Counted from the first letter of the stretch, positions 1 through 7,201 are shown. The stretch is DNA of 20,945 nt from Deltaproteobacteria bacterium (GCA_030633185.1 DAOVTG010000014.1:1-20945), one strand, 5' to 3'. Numbers and translations are program-made. Notes: a model not told the origin generated them from the letters alone.

Positions 1-774
1 AATGGTGTTGGAGTTATCAGTCTGAACCGGCCCCCGGCCAACTCCTTAAATGAAGCCCTGGTGGCTGAACTTGACCGGGCTTTTGATGAAGTGGCCGACA
101 ACGACGATGCCAAAGTCCTGGTCATTAGCAGCGAAATTCCCGGTTTTTTTATCGCCGGAGCCGACATCAAAATGTTCACCAAAATGACTGCCTATGATGC
201 CTGGGATATCTCCGGCGAGCTCCAACGCGTCAACCAGAAACTAGAAGATATGGAGAAACTGACAATCGCTGCGGTTGGTGGTTATGCTTTAGGAGGCGGA
301 CTGGAACTGGCGTTGGCCTGCGATTTCCGCTTCATGGCTGAGAGTGTGATGATCAAAGACAAAGAAAAAATTCCGGCGCTCGGCCTCCCGGAGACCACTT
401 TGGGAATCCTGCCCGGTGCCGGCGGCACTCAGCGCCTGTCCCGTATACTCGGTGCCAAACGAGCCCTCTACTACATAGCCACTGCGAAAAATATCAACCC
501 ACAGGAAGCCTTGGAGCTGGGTATTGTCCAAGAATTGATGCCGGGTGCCGAACTTAACGAAAAGACCATCGCTTTTGCCGAAAAAATGGCCACCAAAGCA
601 ATAATCGGCATCGGCCAAGCCAAGAAAGCGATCTATAAGGGCTACAATCAGGATACCGCGACAGCCATGCAGATCGAACAGGATGCCTTCATGAAAGCCT
701 TTGCCAGCGAAGATGCCAGTGAAGGTTTAAAGGCTTTTGTTGAAAAAAGACCAGCCGTATTTCAAGGGAAGTAA
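1..774 (+). CDS. Enoyl-CoA hydratase/isomerase family protein, 5' end cut by window edge
   Basis: The frame is open from base 1 and reads into a crotonase fold, so the start codon lies a short way upstream; 257 residues are visible against about 260 for the family. Crotonases hydrate trans-2-enoyl-CoA (or do related acyl-CoA chemistry) in fatty-acid or amino-acid degradation in the cytoplasm. Seen: the N-terminal GVISLNRPPAN strand, the oxyanion-hole segment IAGADIKMF, the GGYALGGGLELALACDFR stretch and LGLPETTLGILPGAGGTQRL. The two glutamates matching the catalytic pair of enoyl-CoA hydratase (in GGGLELA and in LPETTLG) are both present, which favours a true hydratase. A slightly long KDKEKIPA segment precedes LGLPE. 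It converges on larB. The exact substrate cannot be read from the sequence. A fused dehydrogenase C-terminus is excluded because the stop follows directly. Confidence 0.9.
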   Translation, partial: NGVGVISLNRPPANSLNEALVAELDRAFDEVADNDDAKVLVISSEIPGFFIAGADIKMFTKMTAYDAWDISGELQRVNQKLEDMEKLTIAAVGGYALGGGLELALACDFRFMAESVMIKDKEKIPALGLPETTLGILPGAGGTQRLSRILGAKRALYYIATAKNINPQEALELGIVQELMPGAELNEKTIAFAEKMATKAIIGIGQAKKAIYKGYNQDTATAMQIEQDAFMKAFASEDASEGLKAFVEKRPAVFQGK

Positions 775-848
775 AAAAAGGGTGAAGTTAGAAGGGTGAA
801 GGGTGAAAGCGCCTTTGGCGCCATTTTCTAACTTCTAACTTCACCCTT
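773..848 (-). terminator. Long hairpin between convergent genes, likely terminator for larB
   Basis: A perfect 17-bp inverted repeat (778-794 with 832-848, containing GGTGAAGTTAGAAG) flanks a smaller GCGCC/GGCGC hairpin. On the minus strand the stem is followed by a run of seven T (773-779), the form of an intrinsic terminator for the larE-larB operon. The same GAAGTTAGAAG and TTCACCC words recur as direct repeats around it, so it may also be a small repeat element. No T-run follows on the plus strand. Confidence 0.6.
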
Positions 849-868
849 CTCACTTCTAACTTCTCAAT

Positions 869-1621
869 TCACTTTCGATTTATCAGACCCGCCAAGTAAG
901 CAGCACCGAAGCCATTGTCGATATTAACGACCCCAACCCCGCCGGAACATGAGTTAAGCATACCCAACAGGGCGGCAACACCACCAAAAGCCGCACCATA
1001 ACCGACACTGGTCGGCACTGCGATTACCGGTCGCTCAACGAGACCGGCAACCACACTGGGCAAAGCCCCCTCCATCCCGGCAATAACTATAAGAACCTCG
1101 GCCGCCATAAGCTTTTCCCGATAGGCCAGAAGCCGGTGAATCCCGGCAACCCCGACATCAATCAACATTTCACTCTTTTGTCCCATCATCCGCAAGGTAA
1201 TATCGGCCTCATGAGCAACTCTCAGATCTGAAGTTCCGGCCGTAACAATCAACACCGTACCTCGCCCCTGATCATAATTTTTACGGGTGAGCTTAACAAA
1301 ATATTGCCCTGCTTGATGATAGTCAAACTGGGGAAACTTCTCTTGCAAAAGATCAGCCTTATGGGCTTCAAGACGAGTTACGAGAATATCTTTCTCATGC
1401 TCCAGTAAACCTTTAAGAATAACCTCGATGTCATCAACCTCTTTACCCAGAGCAAAAACCACCTCCCCAATTATCGAACGCAACCCGCGATGGGTATCGA
1501 GATGAGCAACCCCCAAGTCACGAAAGGGCAGATGATCAAGCAGCTCTACGACCTCATCAACCTGCCGTTCACCACTCTGGAGTTCACCGAGAATATTTTT
1601 CAGTTCTTCACTATTCATCAC
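869..1621 (-). CDS. larB: Nickel-pincer cofactor biosynthesis protein LarB
   Basis: LarB carboxylates nicotinic acid adenine dinucleotide at C5 of the pyridinium ring and releases AMP, giving pyridinium-3,5-biscarboxylic acid mononucleotide, the first step of nickel-pincer nucleotide synthesis. The protein is 250 residues, the usual family length. The N-terminal third is helical; the C-terminal half is the PurE-like (AIR carboxylase) domain, seen in TVLIVTAGTSDLRVAHEAD, then LIVIAGMEGALPSVVAGL, PVIAVPTSVGYGAAFGG and the glycine-rich end NIDNGFGAAYLAG. It starts 10 bp after the larE stop on the same strand, and the pairing supports both calls. PurE itself is shorter and lacks the long N-terminal region, so that alternative is unlikely. 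LarC and LarA are not in the window. Confidence 0.92.
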   Translation of the reverse strand: MMNSEELKNILGELQSGERQVDEVVELLDHLPFRDLGVAHLDTHRGLRSIIGEVVFALGKEVDDIEVILKGLLEHEKDILVTRLEAHKADLLQEKFPQFDYHQAGQYFVKLTRKNYDQGRGTVLIVTAGTSDLRVAHEADITLRMMGQKSEMLIDVGVAGIHRLLAYREKLMAAEVLIVIAGMEGALPSVVAGLVERPVIAVPTSVGYGAAFGGVAALLGMLNSCSGGVGVVNIDNGFGAAYLAGLINRK

Positions 1622-1631
1622 GCAATACTCG

Positions 1632-2192
1632 TCATTTACTAGTTTGTATCAATTTGCCGTCTACCACCAGACAGGCGCGAGCGGGCTGGTTCCAGGCCGT
1701 CAGACCGGCTTCTCCGGACGCTTTGCGGATCATTTTTTTATTCCAACCACAGAGCCGAAGCGGACTTAAGACACCAAGTTCGGTCAGGGCCCGCATACCG
1801 GGCCGACGCTCGGATGAGTCATCGATATGGGTACCGTCACAAAGTGTTATCGAATCATCGGCAAGCCGGGCAAGTCTCTCAAAAAGATATCGTTTACAGC
1901 GGTAGCAGCGATCTTCCCGACGGTCACCCCAGACGGCAAGCATCTCCTCCTTAGAAAAATCGACAATAATGCCGTTTTCAGACTGCGCCAGTGCCAGCGC
2001 TGCAATCCGTTCTTGAAGATAGACCCCGGGATGATCAAAAAAAACAGGCCGTACCTCAATCTCGGCAATATGCCGAAAGAAATGGAATAGCCAGAGGCTG
2101 TCGATACCGCCGGAACAGGCAAGCCAGACCGGAGAAAGTTTCCGGGCCAGTTTTACCAGATCCGTCCAGGTTTTTAGACGATTACTGAACAC
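1632..2192 (-). CDS. larE: Compact LarE-type ATP-dependent sulfur transferase (PP-loop)
   Basis: LarE adenylylates the LarB product and installs sulfur to form the pincer thiocarboxylates. From the GTG at 2192 the protein has 186 residues: PP-loop SGGIDS at 27-32, CYRCK at 96-100, DGTHIDD at 119-125, RPGMRAL at 130-136, SPL at 143-145 and WNQPARAC at 167-174. An ATG at 2270 in the same frame would overlap the upstream gene by 89 bp and add a basic, non-family segment; the GTG overlaps by only 11 bp, so I prefer it. The protein ends 12 residues after Cys174, whereas well-studied LarE proteins run about 90-100 residues further. Cys96, Cys99 and Cys174 give a three-cysteine set like that of LarE variants that bind a [4Fe-4S] cluster (inference). 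A different PP-loop sulfur transferase remains possible, but the larB neighbour argues for LarE. Confidence 0.78.
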   Translation of the reverse strand: MFSNRLKTWTDLVKLARKLSPVWLACSGGIDSLWLFHFFRHIAEIEVRPVFFDHPGVYLQERIAALALAQSENGIIVDFSKEEMLAVWGDRREDRCYRCKRYLFERLARLADDSITLCDGTHIDDSSERRPGMRALTELGVLSPLRLCGWNKKMIRKASGEAGLTAWNQPARACLVVDGKLIQTSK

Positions 2193-3009
2193 TGGAATTA
2201 ATGATACTGATCTTAACCTTTTCCAAATCGACCCGGCGATCACTGAAAAAAACCTCAATATGCGGAGCAATCATGGCGGTCAAATAACCCCTGACGTCGA
2301 CAATCTCCTCCCGCAAACGCTCACCTATCGCTTCCTGCAGCAAAAACCTGAGACTCTCCTGCAATTTTTTTTGTCCCGCCGCCGCCAGACGACCACTCTT
2401 TTGAAACTGTACGATCTCTATTTCAGCACTGAAAATCTTGAGACCATCGAGTGAATAGAGCGGCAGATAGATGGTAAAGAGGAAAATATCAGGTTCGAAC
2501 GGATTGGCCGCCACAACCATATCTTCAGATAAATCCGCAGCTGTCTCAGAGCTGGATTGGGATGGCAGAGAAAGGTCGATTGCCGCCGTCAGCGGCCGGA
2601 TTTCGTCGCGAATAATCACCGGCTGTTTCAATATATACAAAACCCCGAAGAGTTGCGCCAGCCAGAGAATCACGACCAGACCGATAACAATTTTCAGGCC
2701 TCGAGCCGAAGCCTTACCTATTCCGGGACTATCAAATTCAAGATCGTCAAGCTCAAGGGCGACACTGGCAATGACATCCTGAGCACCGACCACGCCAGCC
2801 CCGTCGGACTCCCCCCCAACCGAAGTTTCCTCAATTGCCGACCCATCAAGATCAAATTCGATCTCGAGTTCAGACTCACCTTCATCAACACCCTCGGCAT
2901 CGACAAACTGATCGGAATCATCTTCCGAAAAGTCAAAATCGTCGATAAAATCATCGTCGTCCAGAAGCTTATCGATCTCATGAATATCGAGCTGGGTTTC
3001 GCGATCCAT
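2182..3009 (-). CDS. Acidic single-pass membrane protein of unknown function, weakly FliL-like
   Basis: I do not recognise this 275-residue protein firmly. Residues 1-95 are strikingly acidic, with runs such as DDDDFIDDFDFSEDDSD and almost no basic residues, and are probably disordered. One membrane segment follows at about 106-127 (LKIVIGLVVILWLAQLFGV), then a Ser-rich linker and a 100-residue C-terminal domain (about 170-275) with two long helices (GQKKLQESLRFLLQEAIGERL) ending in a short strand. This plan (short cytoplasmic part, one membrane helix, periplasmic domain near 100 residues) resembles FliL, but no signature proves it. It begins 28 bp after ftsY and overlaps larE by 11 bp, so it is co-transcribed. 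No good ribosome binding site is visible before the ATG; an in-frame stop just upstream prevents extension. Confidence 0.65.
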   Translation of the reverse strand: MDRETQLDIHEIDKLLDDDDFIDDFDFSEDDSDQFVDAEGVDEGESELEIEFDLDGSAIEETSVGGESDGAGVVGAQDVIASVALELDDLEFDSPGIGKASARGLKIVIGLVVILWLAQLFGVLYILKQPVIIRDEIRPLTAAIDLSLPSQSSSETAADLSEDMVVAANPFEPDIFLFTIYLPLYSLDGLKIFSAEIEIVQFQKSGRLAAAGQKKLQESLRFLLQEAIGERLREEIVDVRGYLTAMIAPHIEVFFSDRRVDLEKVKISIINSSVQ

Positions 3010-3011
3010 AG

Positions 3012-3033
3012 GTCAATTGTCAATTAATTGTCA
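3012..3033 (-). repeat. Short tandem repeat of TGACAATT words between ftsY and the next gene
   Basis: On the minus strand the 28-bp gap carries TGACAATTAATTGACAATTG, two near-copies of an ATTGAC/ACAATT word just before the downstream ATG. It occupies the place where a ribosome binding site would be expected. It looks like a slippage microrepeat; no function is claimed. Confidence 0.45.
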
Positions 3034-3037
3034 GTGG

Positions 3038-4021
3038 TTATATTTTATCAAAAAGGGCGTTAACAAAATCGCCGGAGTCAAAAGCGCGAAGGTCTTCAAT
3101 GCTTTCGCCAATACCGATGTAGCGCACCGGAATCTTGAGCTCATCACAAACTCCGACAATCACTCCGCCCTTGGCGGTACCGTCAAGTTTGGTCATGATC
3201 AGACCGGTCACGCCAATCGCCTCATTAAAGATCTGAGCCTGAGTAATGGCATTCTGACCGGTATTGGCATCAAGCACTAAAAGAACCTCATGCGGGGCTC
3301 CCGGCAGGGCCTTGCCCAGAACCCGCTGAATTTTTTTGAGTTCATCCATCAGGTTGATCTTGGTATGAAGACGGCCAGCGGTATCTATAATAACGATATC
3401 TGCTTCACGTTTTATTGCCGATTGAACCGTATCAAAAGCCACAGCGGCCGGATCGGCGCCCATATTCTGCTTGATAATCGGTACTTTGGCCCGTTCGGCC
3501 CAGACCGTAAGCTGCTCGACGGCGGCAGCCCGAAAAGTATCGGCGGCCCCTAAAACAACTTTTTTCTTCTCTTTTGTAAAGATCGAAGCCAGCTTCCCAA
3601 TAGTTGTCGTTTTACCCACGCCATTGACTCCGATCACCATTATAACATAGGGTTTTTTATCAATCTCCCAAGGGGCTTCGACCTGCTCCAGAATAGCCCC
3701 GATCCGGCTTTGCAGAAAATCACGAAGATGGGCCGGATTTTCAAGTTCCTGGTGGGAGACCTTTTCCTCAATCTGGGAAAAAAGCCGATAACTGGTCTTA
3801 ACCCCTAAGTCTGAAGTCAAAAGGATCTCTTCGAGCTCCTCAAGAAATTCCTCATCAATCTCCTTATCACCATAAAAAAGATTATCAAGAGTACCGACAA
3901 ACTGCTTTCTGGTTTTGGCAAGCCCTTCTTTAAGACGAGAGAAAAAACCTCCACGGCTCTTCTTCTGCTCATTTTCCCCGGCAACAATATTTTGTTCATC
4001 CGGCTCTTTATCTATAGACAT
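3038..4021 (-). CDS. ftsY: Signal recognition particle receptor FtsY
   Basis: FtsY is the membrane-associated SRP-receptor GTPase that docks Ffh-SRP with nascent membrane proteins at SecYEG. The 327-residue protein has a short charged A-region (about 1-25), the N helical bundle (about 26-110) and the G domain. GTPase motifs seen: GVNGVGKTTTIGKLA at about 131-145, DTFRAAAVEQL, IIDTAGRLHT near 201-210 and TKLDGTAKGG near 265. The DTFRAAAVEQL insertion and the C-terminal GIGESIEDLRAFDSGDFVNALF are typical of FtsY rather than Ffh, and the methionine-rich M domain of Ffh is absent. The ATG at 4021 has GGAG about 8 nt upstream. It heads a minus-strand operon with an unknown membrane protein, larE and larB, and is divergent from the CBS-domain gene. 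Confidence 0.96.
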   Translation of the reverse strand: MSIDKEPDEQNIVAGENEQKKSRGGFFSRLKEGLAKTRKQFVGTLDNLFYGDKEIDEEFLEELEEILLTSDLGVKTSYRLFSQIEEKVSHQELENPAHLRDFLQSRIGAILEQVEAPWEIDKKPYVIMVIGVNGVGKTTTIGKLASIFTKEKKKVVLGAADTFRAAAVEQLTVWAERAKVPIIKQNMGADPAAVAFDTVQSAIKREADIVIIDTAGRLHTKINLMDELKKIQRVLGKALPGAPHEVLLVLDANTGQNAITQAQIFNEAIGVTGLIMTKLDGTAKGGVIVGVCDELKIPVRYIGIGESIEDLRAFDSGDFVNALFDKI

Positions 4022-4038
4022 TCGTAGTTCTCCACGTT

Positions 4039-4068
4039 ATTATAACTTCAAGTTGCAGGCAAGCCTGC
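4039..4068 (-). promoter_or_regulatory. Candidate ftsY promoter -10 with a palindrome at the -35 position
   Basis: In the 118-bp divergent gap the minus strand carries TATAAT (4044 to 4039). At the distance where a -35 box would lie there is no TTGACA-like hexamer but a perfect 14-bp palindrome, GCAGGCAAGCCTGC (4055-4068). A regulator binding there could replace or block the -35 contact. This is inferred from sequence pattern only. Confidence 0.3.
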
Positions 4069-4139
4069 CTCCAAACGAAAATATCAATCTCGAAAAAATA
4101 GTCGATAGCGTCTCATTTGTAAAGGAAATACTTAAAAAA

Positions 4140-5417
4140 ATGACTCCTCTTGCCCTGCTCCCCCAAATTGCTCTCTTTTTCCTGCTGATTCTCTGCTCAG
4201 CCCTCTTTTCCGGCACTGAAACCGCACTCTTTACCCTGCGCCGTCATCGCCTTAGCAACTACCGGGATGAACATCCCCGGGCCGTTCGGATACTGGAAAA
4301 GATCCTCAACCAACCACGCGAGTTTATCAGCACTATTCTAATCTGTAACAACTTTGTCAATGTCGCGGCCTCGGCCCTGGCGACCCGGATATGCATCGAA
4401 CTCTGGGGCGAAAGCGGCGTCATTATCGCCACCATCGTAGTTACCGTCATTCTCTTGATTGGAGCCGAGATTACACCCAAAACCTACGCCGCTGCCCGAC
4501 CTGAAAATATCACCATCAGGACGGCCCTGCCACTACGTATGTTAATTACGATTTTAATGCCGGTAAACCGTTTTCTTTCGCTCGCCGTAAACCTGCTGTT
4601 GCGTTTAATGGGTCTGCCCGGTCGCAGCCAGAGCCCGTCTCTCTCTGATGAAGAGATCAAAAGTATTATCATGACCGGCAAACAGGAGGGGTTACTGCGA
4701 GAGAGTGAAAGCTCAATGATTACCAATGTTCTCGATATCGACAAAACCCGGGCCCGGAGAGTCATGAAGCCCCGCGCCCAGATCATCTCACTGGCTCTTG
4801 ACTCCTCCTTGAAAAAAATCAACGAAATCGTTAAAAAACACGGCTTTTCCCGCTACCCGGTCTACGACCGAGAGTTGGAAAATATTGTCGGCATTCTTCA
4901 TATCAAAGATCTTTTTCGCACCACCAGCAAACCTTTTTCCCTGCGCCCGTTGCTGAGACCAGCCTGTTTTTTTCCGGAAACCGCGACCCTGGATGATCTT
5001 TTGGAAAAATTTCGTCAATATCGCATCAGCTTAGGCATCGTCGTTGATGAATATGGCGGCATTGAAGGAATTTTGAGCCGTGATGATATCGTCAGTGAGA
5101 TTGTCGGCCATTTAGCCGACGAGACCGACCACAGCCTGCCTTCGACAATCACCACCTTAAAGGAGGGTGCTTACCTGATTCCCGGTACCCTTTCATTAAG
5201 AAAGATTGAGCAGGCAATCCCCAAGCTAAAATTTCCCCGGGAGATTGAATATGATCATCTGGCCGGCCTGATCCTTGGCCATCTGGGACAAATCCCCAAA
5301 CCAGGTGCCACTATCCACCTCGACAACATGAAACTTGAGGTAACAAAAACCGCCCTCAACCGAATTGTCATGGTCAAGGTTACGCCACTCGCCGGCACGT
5401 CCGACACTTCAACATAA
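4140..5417 (+). CDS. CNNM/CorC-HlyC-family membrane protein with DUF21 and CBS domains
   Basis: The family comprises inner-membrane proteins linked to divalent cation (Mg2+/Co2+) efflux or homeostasis. From the ATG at 4140 the protein has 425 residues, the usual size. In order: a DUF21 membrane domain with hydrophobic segments near 5-25, 60-85, 90-110 and 130-155, including FSGTETALFTLRRHRLSN; a linker with DEEIKSIIMTG; a CBS pair from about 205 to 335 (RVMKPRAQIISL, GFSRYPVYD, GIVVDEYGGIEGILSRDDI); and a C-terminal transporter-associated domain (about 350-420). The frame is open back to 3915, but that stretch is antisense to ftsY and its translation has no family match, so the internal ATG is chosen; its binding site is weak (AAGGA, about 13 nt away). 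Transport specificity cannot be told. Confidence 0.87.
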   Translation: MTPLALLPQIALFFLLILCSALFSGTETALFTLRRHRLSNYRDEHPRAVRILEKILNQPREFISTILICNNFVNVAASALATRICIELWGESGVIIATIVVTVILLIGAEITPKTYAAARPENITIRTALPLRMLITILMPVNRFLSLAVNLLLRLMGLPGRSQSPSLSDEEIKSIIMTGKQEGLLRESESSMITNVLDIDKTRARRVMKPRAQIISLALDSSLKKINEIVKKHGFSRYPVYDRELENIVGILHIKDLFRTTSKPFSLRPLLRPACFFPETATLDDLLEKFRQYRISLGIVVDEYGGIEGILSRDDIVSEIVGHLADETDHSLPSTITTLKEGAYLIPGTLSLRKIEQAIPKLKFPREIEYDHLAGLILGHLGQIPKPGATIHLDNMKLEVTKTALNRIVMVKVTPLAGTSDTST

Positions 5418-5442
5418 TCAAAGCAATAACCTTAATTAAATC

Positions 5443-5499
5443 TTGACAATTGTCGACAATAGGCGTAATTGAAAATCGCTTTGCAATAATCGCTATAAT
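5443..5499 (+). promoter_or_regulatory. Promoter region with overlapping GntR-like palindromes before the flavoenzyme gene
   Basis: TTGACA lies at 5443-5448 and a consensus TATAAT at 5494-5499, which itself has TTGAAA 19 bp upstream (5469-5474). Two perfect palindromes overlap: GACAATTGTC (5445-5454) and ATTGTCGACAAT (5449-5460). The core TTGTCGACAA fits the TTGTnnnACAA half-site pattern of FCD-type GntR regulators. Covering the upstream TTGACA, it would suit an operator. Which hexamers are used is not certain. Confidence 0.4.
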
Positions 5500-5551
5500 T
5501 CTATGCAAAAGTTATCTACTCTTACAATATCTTATTACGGAGAAACTCAAA

Positions 5552-6907
5552 ATGAAAAGCGATGTGGTAATTATCGGCGGCTCGGCCGCCGGTCTGATGG
5601 CAGCAGTCACCCTGAAAAAAAGAACTCCTGAAAAAAGCGTTACAGTCATTAGAAATGTTGTCAAGACCCCGGTGCCCTGCGGCATCCCCTATATCTTTGG
5701 CATCATGGGCCAGGTTGACAAGGATCTGATCCCAGATCAGGGCTTTATTGATCAGGGAATTGAAATAATCCAGCAAGAGGTCACCGATATTGACCGCTCT
5801 AAAAAGGAAGTGATCTTTGCCGATGGTGGAAGAATCGCCTATGGCAAACTGATTATTGGCACCGGCTCCAAACCTTTCGTACCACCCCTGCCCGGCATTG
5901 ATAAAACCAATGTCTTCACCATCAGCAAAGACCCGAACTACCTGAAAGAAGTTTATACAGCTCTCGAACCGGCCCGTAATGTAGTGGTCATCGGTGGCGG
6001 TTTTATCGGGGTTGAAATGGCTGAACAGATCGCTCTGATGGGTCAAAAAGCGGGCGCCGAGAAAAATGTAACCGTCGTTGAAATGCTGCCCCGCTGTTTG
6101 ATGCTCGCCTGTGAAGATGATTTCTGTTTAGAGATCGAAGCGGAGTTGAAAAAACTTGACATTACCGTTAGAACCAACTCCCAGGCGGGTGAGCTTACCG
6201 GTAAAGATAAAGTTGACGGCGTCAAGCTGGCTGACGGCGAAGTTCTGCCGGCCGATGTCGTCATTATCGGCATCGGAGCCCAGGCCAATATCGACCTGGC
6301 CGTCAAATGCGGCCTCGACGCCGACCCTCGCGGCGGTATCAAAGTCGACAAATATATGCAGACTGAAGATCCCAATATTTTTGCCGCCGGTGACTGTGCC
6401 ACTAAATTTTCCAGTATCACCGGTAAACCCAGCGGCATCCGCCTGGCCTCGGTTGCCTGTAGCGAAGGCATGATTGCCGCCAGTAATCTTGATGAGAAAA
6501 AACGTGAAACCTTGGGCGCATTAGGTGCATTCAGCACCAAAGTCGGTGACCGGGCCGTCGCCGCCGCCGGTCTGACCAGCAAAGCCGCAACCGACGAAGG
6601 TATCGACTTTATTGTCGGTGAAGCCATTGCCCCCAACCGCCACCCCGGCCACCTGCCCGGATCAATTCCCGACATGAAAATCAAACTTCTCTTTCGCAAA
6701 GAGAACGGCGAGGTTATCGGCGGTCACGTCAGCGGCGGCGAAGCTGCATCCGACATGGTCAACATTATCGCAGTGGCCATCCAGACCCATCTCACAGCCG
6801 AACAGTTGGCAGTCATGCAGTATGCCACGCACCCTCTTTTAACTTCATCACCCTTAAGCTACCACGTCATGCTGGCCGCCGAAAACGCCGCCGTCAAACT
6901 TGGCTGA
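5552..6907 (+). CDS. CoA-disulfide reductase / NADH oxidase-like FAD-dependent oxidoreductase
   Basis: The protein belongs to the pyridine nucleotide-disulfide oxidoreductase superfamily, the single-cysteine branch that includes CoA-disulfide reductase, NADH oxidase and NAD(P)H persulfide or sulfur reductases. With the ATG at 5552 (GGAG about 10 nt upstream) it has 451 residues. Seen: FAD-binding VVIIGGSAAGLMAA at 5-18; redox cysteine in PVPCGIPYIFG, Cys43, the position of the catalytic cysteine in CoA-disulfide reductase; second dinucleotide fold VVVIGGGFIGVEMAEQ; FAD motif IFAAGDCAT; and a dimerisation domain from about 325, with NRHPGHLPG and HPLLTSSP near the end. No rhodanese domain is attached. 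The frame opens further upstream (5450), but those residues precede the FAD fold and overlap the promoter. In an anaerobe a role in thiol, persulfide or oxygen detoxification is likely; the exact substrate is inference. Confidence 0.85.
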   Translation: MKSDVVIIGGSAAGLMAAVTLKKRTPEKSVTVIRNVVKTPVPCGIPYIFGIMGQVDKDLIPDQGFIDQGIEIIQQEVTDIDRSKKEVIFADGGRIAYGKLIIGTGSKPFVPPLPGIDKTNVFTISKDPNYLKEVYTALEPARNVVVIGGGFIGVEMAEQIALMGQKAGAEKNVTVVEMLPRCLMLACEDDFCLEIEAELKKLDITVRTNSQAGELTGKDKVDGVKLADGEVLPADVVIIGIGAQANIDLAVKCGLDADPRGGIKVDKYMQTEDPNIFAAGDCATKFSSITGKPSGIRLASVACSEGMIAASNLDEKKRETLGALGAFSTKVGDRAVAAAGLTSKAATDEGIDFIVGEAIAPNRHPGHLPGSIPDMKIKLLFRKENGEVIGGHVSGGEAASDMVNIIAVAIQTHLTAEQLAVMQYATHPLLTSSPLSYHVMLAAENAAVKLG

Positions 6908-6942
6908 ACCGTAAACAGACACAACCATCAAGACTGAGAACT

Positions 6943-6991
6943 AAAAAAGGCCCGGCCAGACAAGAGATATTGTCCGGTCGAGCCTTTTTTT
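6943..6991 (+). terminator. Strong hairpin terminator after the flavoenzyme gene
   Basis: Arms 6943-6962 and 6971-6990 pair at 17 of 20 positions (AAAAAAGGC...GACA with TGTC...GCCTTTTTT) around an 8-nt loop, ending in a seven-T run at 6985-6991. The matching A-run on the other side means it may also terminate minus-strand transcription. Confidence 0.8.
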
Positions 6992-7170
6992 GATGAACTC
7001 GTAAAAACTAATGGGATGGCTAAGTTAAAATTTCGTAGACGCCCGCAGGAAGTGCCCTTGGGGTGCAAGATGTTGTGGTTTCCCCGGCGCGAAACCATAC
7101 ATGTAGTATGTCGAGTGTCGGGGGAACCACAACAACGCAGGATATCGAAACTTTTTGCGACACCATCTTT
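6991..7170 (+). repeat. Dispersed intergenic repeat containing a 19-bp RNA-type hairpin
   Basis: The left end (6991-7020) matches repeat copies at 9386-9420, 10618-10634 and 18995-19018; in 6999-7020 it agrees with the 9386-9407 copy at 18 of 22 bases. Further right, arms 7072-7090 (GTTGTGGTTTCCCCGG...) and 7115-7133 (...GGGGGAACCACAAC) form 19 continuous pairs, 16 Watson-Crick and 3 G-U in a plus-strand transcript, around an inner CATAC/GTATG hairpin (7096-7110). A right flank near 7141-7170 (GATATCGAAACTTTTTGCGA) may be the other end. Small frames cross it on both strands without any protein-like features, so I regard it as non-coding. Comparable elements are, to my recollection, common in Desulfobacterota genomes. 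Confidence 0.6.
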
Positions 7171-7201
7171 TTTGACTCTCACACTATTCTCGGACAACCT
7201 C

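Noticed and set aside
2471..3027. Open frames on the plus strand opposite the acidic membrane protein
   Set aside because: Low-complexity coding on the other strand explains them; no motif or ribosome binding site is visible.
3915..4139. Open extension upstream of the CBS-domain protein
   Set aside because: It runs antisense to the ftsY start, its translation has no family-like features, and the ATG at 4140 gives the normal protein length.
6043..6699. Long open frame on the minus strand
   Set aside because: It is fully antisense to a well-supported flavoenzyme gene and its translation is a Ser/Ala/Pro-rich shadow without motifs.
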